64,000 bases of DNA, from positions 434,001 through 498,000 of the forward strand of contig NZ_CP154878.1 of the NCBI RefSeq assembly GCF_039955095.1, given 5' to 3'. Positions 61,805 to 64,000 of this stretch are shown here, piece after piece (the first letter of the stretch is position 1; the number at the start of each line of letters is the position of its first letter). This DNA comes from Limosilactobacillus sp. WILCCON 0051 (GTDB taxonomy: Bacteria; Bacillota; Bacilli; Lactobacillales; Lactobacillaceae). The notes under the pieces were generated by a model. It saw nothing but the letters and a program-made list of their open reading frames with translations. It was not told where the DNA came from and made no database searches. The position numbers and the translations under genes were made by a program.

Positions 61805-62947
61805 ATGAAAATTAAATCTTACAAAACAAAGCATGGTACAAGGTACGGCTTTTCGCTTTATATAGGCCAAAGCAATGAAAAAGGATATAGCCATAAGACT
61901 TTTAAGCGTGGTTTTAAGACCTATGATGATGCATTGGCAGCCTACTATGAAACAAAAAAAGCGTTTGACAATGGTCAGTTAAAACCACGCGTCAAACGCT
62001 ACAAGCTAAAAGAAATTTATGATCTCTGGTTCAGTCAGTACAAGCAAACAGTTAAGGAATCTACTTATGCAACGACTGATAGAATTGCTAACAAGCATAT
62101 TTTACCATTGTTAGGCGATTACTATATAGATGCAATAACTGTATTACGCTGCCAAAAAGCAGTTAATCAGTGGTTCAGGGATGCACCTAAAACTTTTAAT
62201 CGATACGTTGTTTATAGCAATAATATCTTCGATTATGCGGTTCGCTTGGAATTGATCGATACTAACCCAATGAAAAAGGTAATTAAACCACGCAAGGGCT
62301 ATGAACCAAAAGATTTTGATAACTTTTACAGTAAAGATGAATTGATTAAGTTCTTAAACTGCTGCAAGGCCAATGGCGATGATCAAATATATATGTTTTT
62401 CCGTCTGCTTGCTTTTTCAGGTATGCGAAAAGGCGAAACACTAGCTTTGCAATGGTCAGATATTAACTTTATGAATGGTACGATCAGAATCAATAAGACT
62501 GTTTCAAAAGGGATGAACAACCGCTTGCTAATTCAATCGCCAAAAACGCGCGGTTCAGTTCGTACCATCTCAATTGATGCTGAAACAATGGCCTGCTTGA
62601 AAGAGTGGCGGGCTAAGCAGCAAAAGCGCCTGTTTATGCTTGGCTATAACAGTATGAAACTTAATCAGCTAGTTTTTACCAACAATCACAATAAGGTGCT
62701 GCAGCCAACCAAACCAACAACTTGGTTAGATGATATTCAAGAAAAGTATCATTTACGCCATATCACGGTTCATGGTTTCCGCCACACTCATTGCAGCTTA
62801 TTGTTTGCTGCAGGCATCCCCGTATCTGACGTTAAAGAACGTTTAGGCCATAGCAATATTGAAACCACGCTTAATGTTTATACTCATGTAACGGCCAATC
62901 AAAAGAAAATGACTGCTGATAAGTTCGCCAAGTTCATGGATGCATAA
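61805..62947 (+). CDS. int: tyrosine-type site-specific integrase
   Basis: 380 residues: N-terminal arm-binding domain (about 1-60), SAM-like core-binding domain (70-165) and catalytic domain with Arg208 (GMRKGETLAL), His323 and Arg326 (HGFRHTH), His349 (LGHSNIETT) and Tyr359 (NVYTHV). It recombines attP with the 3' end of tRNA-Gln. Arm-type repeats lie 10 nt past its stop. AGAAAGG precedes the ATG. Confidence 0.95.
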   Translation: MKIKSYKTKHGTRYGFSLYIGQSNEKGYSHKTFKRGFKTYDDALAAYYETKKAFDNGQLKPRVKRYKLKEIYDLWFSQYKQTVKESTYATTDRIANKHILPLLGDYYIDAITVLRCQKAVNQWFRDAPKTFNRYVVYSNNIFDYAVRLELIDTNPMKKVIKPRKGYEPKDFDNFYSKDELIKFLNCCKANGDDQIYMFFRLLAFSGMRKGETLALQWSDINFMNGTIRINKTVSKGMNNRLLIQSPKTRGSVRTISIDAETMACLKEWRAKQQKRLFMLGYNSMKLNQLVFTNNHNKVLQPTKPTTWLDDIQEKYHLRHITVHGFRHTHCSLLFAAGIPVSDVKERLGHSNIETTLNVYTHVTANQKKMTADKFAKFMDA

Positions 62948-62956
62948 AAACGGTTT

Positions 62957-62975
62957 GGGTTGATATTTGGGTTGA
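62957..62975 (+). promoter_or_regulatory. integrase arm-type sites, right end
   Basis: Two GGGTTGA sites with 12-bp period, identical to those just inside the left end (55327-55345). Confidence 0.6.
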
Positions 62976-63037
62976 CGTTATTTTTAACCACGCTGAAAAG
63001 GTTGATATATCAATGTTTCAAGGCGGTTGAGATATGC

Positions 63038-63152
63038 TCCCTGTATACCCAATCCTAACAACATTGTGCATCTGTCAGCGTTCTTAATCGTTGATATGAT
63101 GCACTTTTTTTATTTTAATTCACAAGCAGATACACTCAAAAACAAGGAAATT
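63038..63152 (+). repeat. attR direct repeat (115 bp)
   Basis: Identical to 55212-55326; begins with the last 15 nt of tRNA-Gln. Confidence 0.92.
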
Positions 63153-63284
63153 CTGGTAACATTTCTGGTAACGAAAAATTTCACAATAGGGCAGGTAATA
63201 GCGGATAAGTTGTTGATATAACGGTGTTTTGGCAGTTCCATAATTGGGGCTGCCTTTATTAGTTTCCGATGATTTTCTGGTAAC
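63153..63284 (+). other. orphan arm-type sites, stub of another element
   Basis: CTGGTAAC at 63153-63160 and 12 bp later at 63165-63172, with a third at 63277-63284. They occupy the same positions relative to the repeats as GGGTTGA does on the left, but no integrase-side copy of CTGGTAAC exists in the window. Confidence 0.5.
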
Positions 63285-63473
63285 ATTTCGCTTTTTAGCC
63301 CTCGCCAACTGATCAGCAGTAGGCAAAACGATTTTTCGGTGGCGCTCAAACGCAAAATTTTTGGAATTTACCGTTTGAAAAGGTCGATGCGCGTTCAAGA
63401 ACATAAAAAAATCTAACCCCCGTCAAAATAAGGCGGGGGCTTTTGGGGATGATGCAGGGCGTGGAAAACTCTG
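63281..63473 (+). repeat. 193-bp repeat, right copy
   Basis: Matches 55434-55626 with one substitution. It lies outside the attR repeat. The rest of 62948-63497 contains only repeats and the hairpin CCCCCG...CGGGGG (about 63417-63439). Confidence 0.88.
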
Positions 63474-63497
63474 CAAAGGATTTAATTGAAAAAGATA

Positions 63498-64000
63498 TTA
63501 TAGCGACTCAGACTGCTGATCACGATCAATGTCATTATTGACCAGCAGCTCGCCATGGCGAATCAATTTTAATGGCAGGGCCAACTGGTGCTGATGCGCT
63601 GGCTTGATAAAAACGGTCTGCTCGGTGGTGCCTAAGATCATGCCGCTGATGCCATGGCAGCGGCCGCCAAACTGCAGTTGCAGATGTACTGGCTGGCCTT
63701 GATCGATGCCGAGTTTCAATAATGATCGAATCGCAAATTGGCTCTGCTGATTTTGGGGAGCTTCAATTGGCAAGGCGGCAAATTCATTTTCAACCTCATT
63801 AAGCTCAGCAATGCGAAAGCCATGCCACTTACCCATGCCATAGTCAATGTATTCATTTTTAAAAAAGGCACTGGCAATCTTGGTTGCTTCTTTGTCATGA
63901 TACTTAGGCAGGCGAACTGGAGCTGACATGGTGGGCGAAACTGCGGAATTCTTAATAATCGGATTCTGTTTAAACGTCGGTGCTTGATAAGGGTGGGAGA
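63498..64000 (-). CDS. YolD-like protein, start beyond the window
   Basis: At least 143 residues are visible from the first ATG (63929), but no RBS precedes it and the frame stays open to the window edge, giving about 23 more codons. The true start is therefore probably outside. DYGMGKWHGFRIAEL matches the opening of YolD-like proteins (D.G..KW..F), and the second half is beta-rich (GMILGTTEQTVFIK; LPLKLIRHGEL) as in that family. YolD proteins usually sit next to a Y-family DNA polymerase (UmuC type). Confidence 0.65.
   Translation of the reverse strand, partial: SHPYQAPTFKQNPIIKNSAVSPTMSAPVRLPKYHDKEATKIASAFFKNEYIDYGMGKWHGFRIAELNEVENEFAALPIEAPQNQQSQFAIRSLLKLGIDQGQPVHLQLQFGGRCHGISGMILGTTEQTVFIKPAHQHQLALPLKLIRHGELLVNNDIDRDQQSESL

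Larger units (their letters stand above)
55212..63152. mobile_element. integrated phage-satellite-like element (PICI-like)
   Basis: A 7.9-kb insertion at the 3' end of tRNA-Gln bounded by 115-bp direct repeats. It contains a tyrosine integrase and CI-like repressor reading right. Reading left are Cro-like, AlpA-like, membrane, winged-helix, coiled and primase genes, a putative iteron origin, Cse60-like and ArpU-like genes. This order resembles Gram-positive phage-inducible chromosomal islands. No terminase small subunit, capsid-size or lysis genes were seen, so it is either a minimal satellite or one that lost its packaging module. Confidence 0.8.

Noticed and set aside
63120..63404. 94-residue minus-strand frame in the right-hand repeats
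   Set aside because: Its C-terminal half crosses the orphan arm sites and the att repeat, so the extension looks fortuitous. Only the 44-residue part shared by both copies is mentioned.
55434..63473. CRISPR array
   Set aside because: The repeats seen here are two-copy att, arm-type, iteron and direct repeats, not regularly spaced repeat-spacer units; no cas genes were seen.

Overview
This window looks like the chromosome of a heterofermentative lactobacillus, most likely Limosilactobacillus or a close relative. That is inferred from the moderate GC content, the AT-rich Firmicutes-type promoters, the many catabolite-responsive (cre-like) sites, the lactobacillar gene families and a tmRNA whose tag reads ANNNSNSYAYAA. 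No rRNA and no CRISPR array were seen. Two tRNAs (Glu-CTC, Gln-CTG) and ssrA are present.

Layout. 1-13,140 is ordinary core sequence: a cysteine desulfurase, an EIIC-type permease, small membrane proteins, a lipoprotein, a YjeM-type amino-acid permease, a PBP5-like D,D-carboxypeptidase, an L,D-transpeptidase, a YwnB/YwnA-like oxidoreductase plus Rrf2 regulator pair, tmRNA, and an OmpR/HisKA two-component system. 13,360-47,370 is a large plant-pentose utilisation region. It holds a GRP sugar porter, xylR (ROK), a xylose symporter, xylA and xylB, an AraC regulator, a GPH xyloside permease with a GH120 beta-xylosidase, relics of an AraC gene and a transporter, ahpC with an AhpF-like reductase, AraC with a GH3 glycosidase, AraC with GH42 and an MFS permease, araB-araD-araR-araE-araA, an ArsR-like fusion regulator, and GH43 with an MFS permease. 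47,610-54,146 carries pgi, a GlpF-type channel, a matrixin-like protease, an aldo/keto reductase, folT behind a structured leader, and tRNA-Glu.

How the pentose genes fit together. Four copies of a 23-bp dyad precede xylR, xylT, xylA and the xyloside permease/GH120 operon, so XylR probably controls the whole xylose and xylo-oligosaccharide set. Five copies of a 16-bp motif (ATTTATACGGAYAAAW) precede araB, araE, araA, GH42 and GH43, so AraR probably controls arabinoside hydrolysis as well as arabinose catabolism. Most of these promoters also carry a cre-like site. The glycosidases and permeases would import and cut oligosaccharides. The isomerases, kinases and epimerase would then deliver xylulose-5-phosphate.

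55,155-63,480 is a small integrated element at the 3' end of tRNA-Gln(CTG), flanked by 115-bp direct repeats. It resembles a phage-inducible chromosomal island (phage satellite): integrase, CI-like repressor, divergent Cro-like and AlpA-like genes, a prim-pol/SF3 helicase primase followed by an iteron-flanked AT-rich putative origin, a Cse60-like gene and an ArpU-like regulator. No packaging genes were seen. Just outside its right end lies what appears to be the stub of a second related element with different integrase arm sites. The window ends inside a YolD-like gene read on the minus strand.
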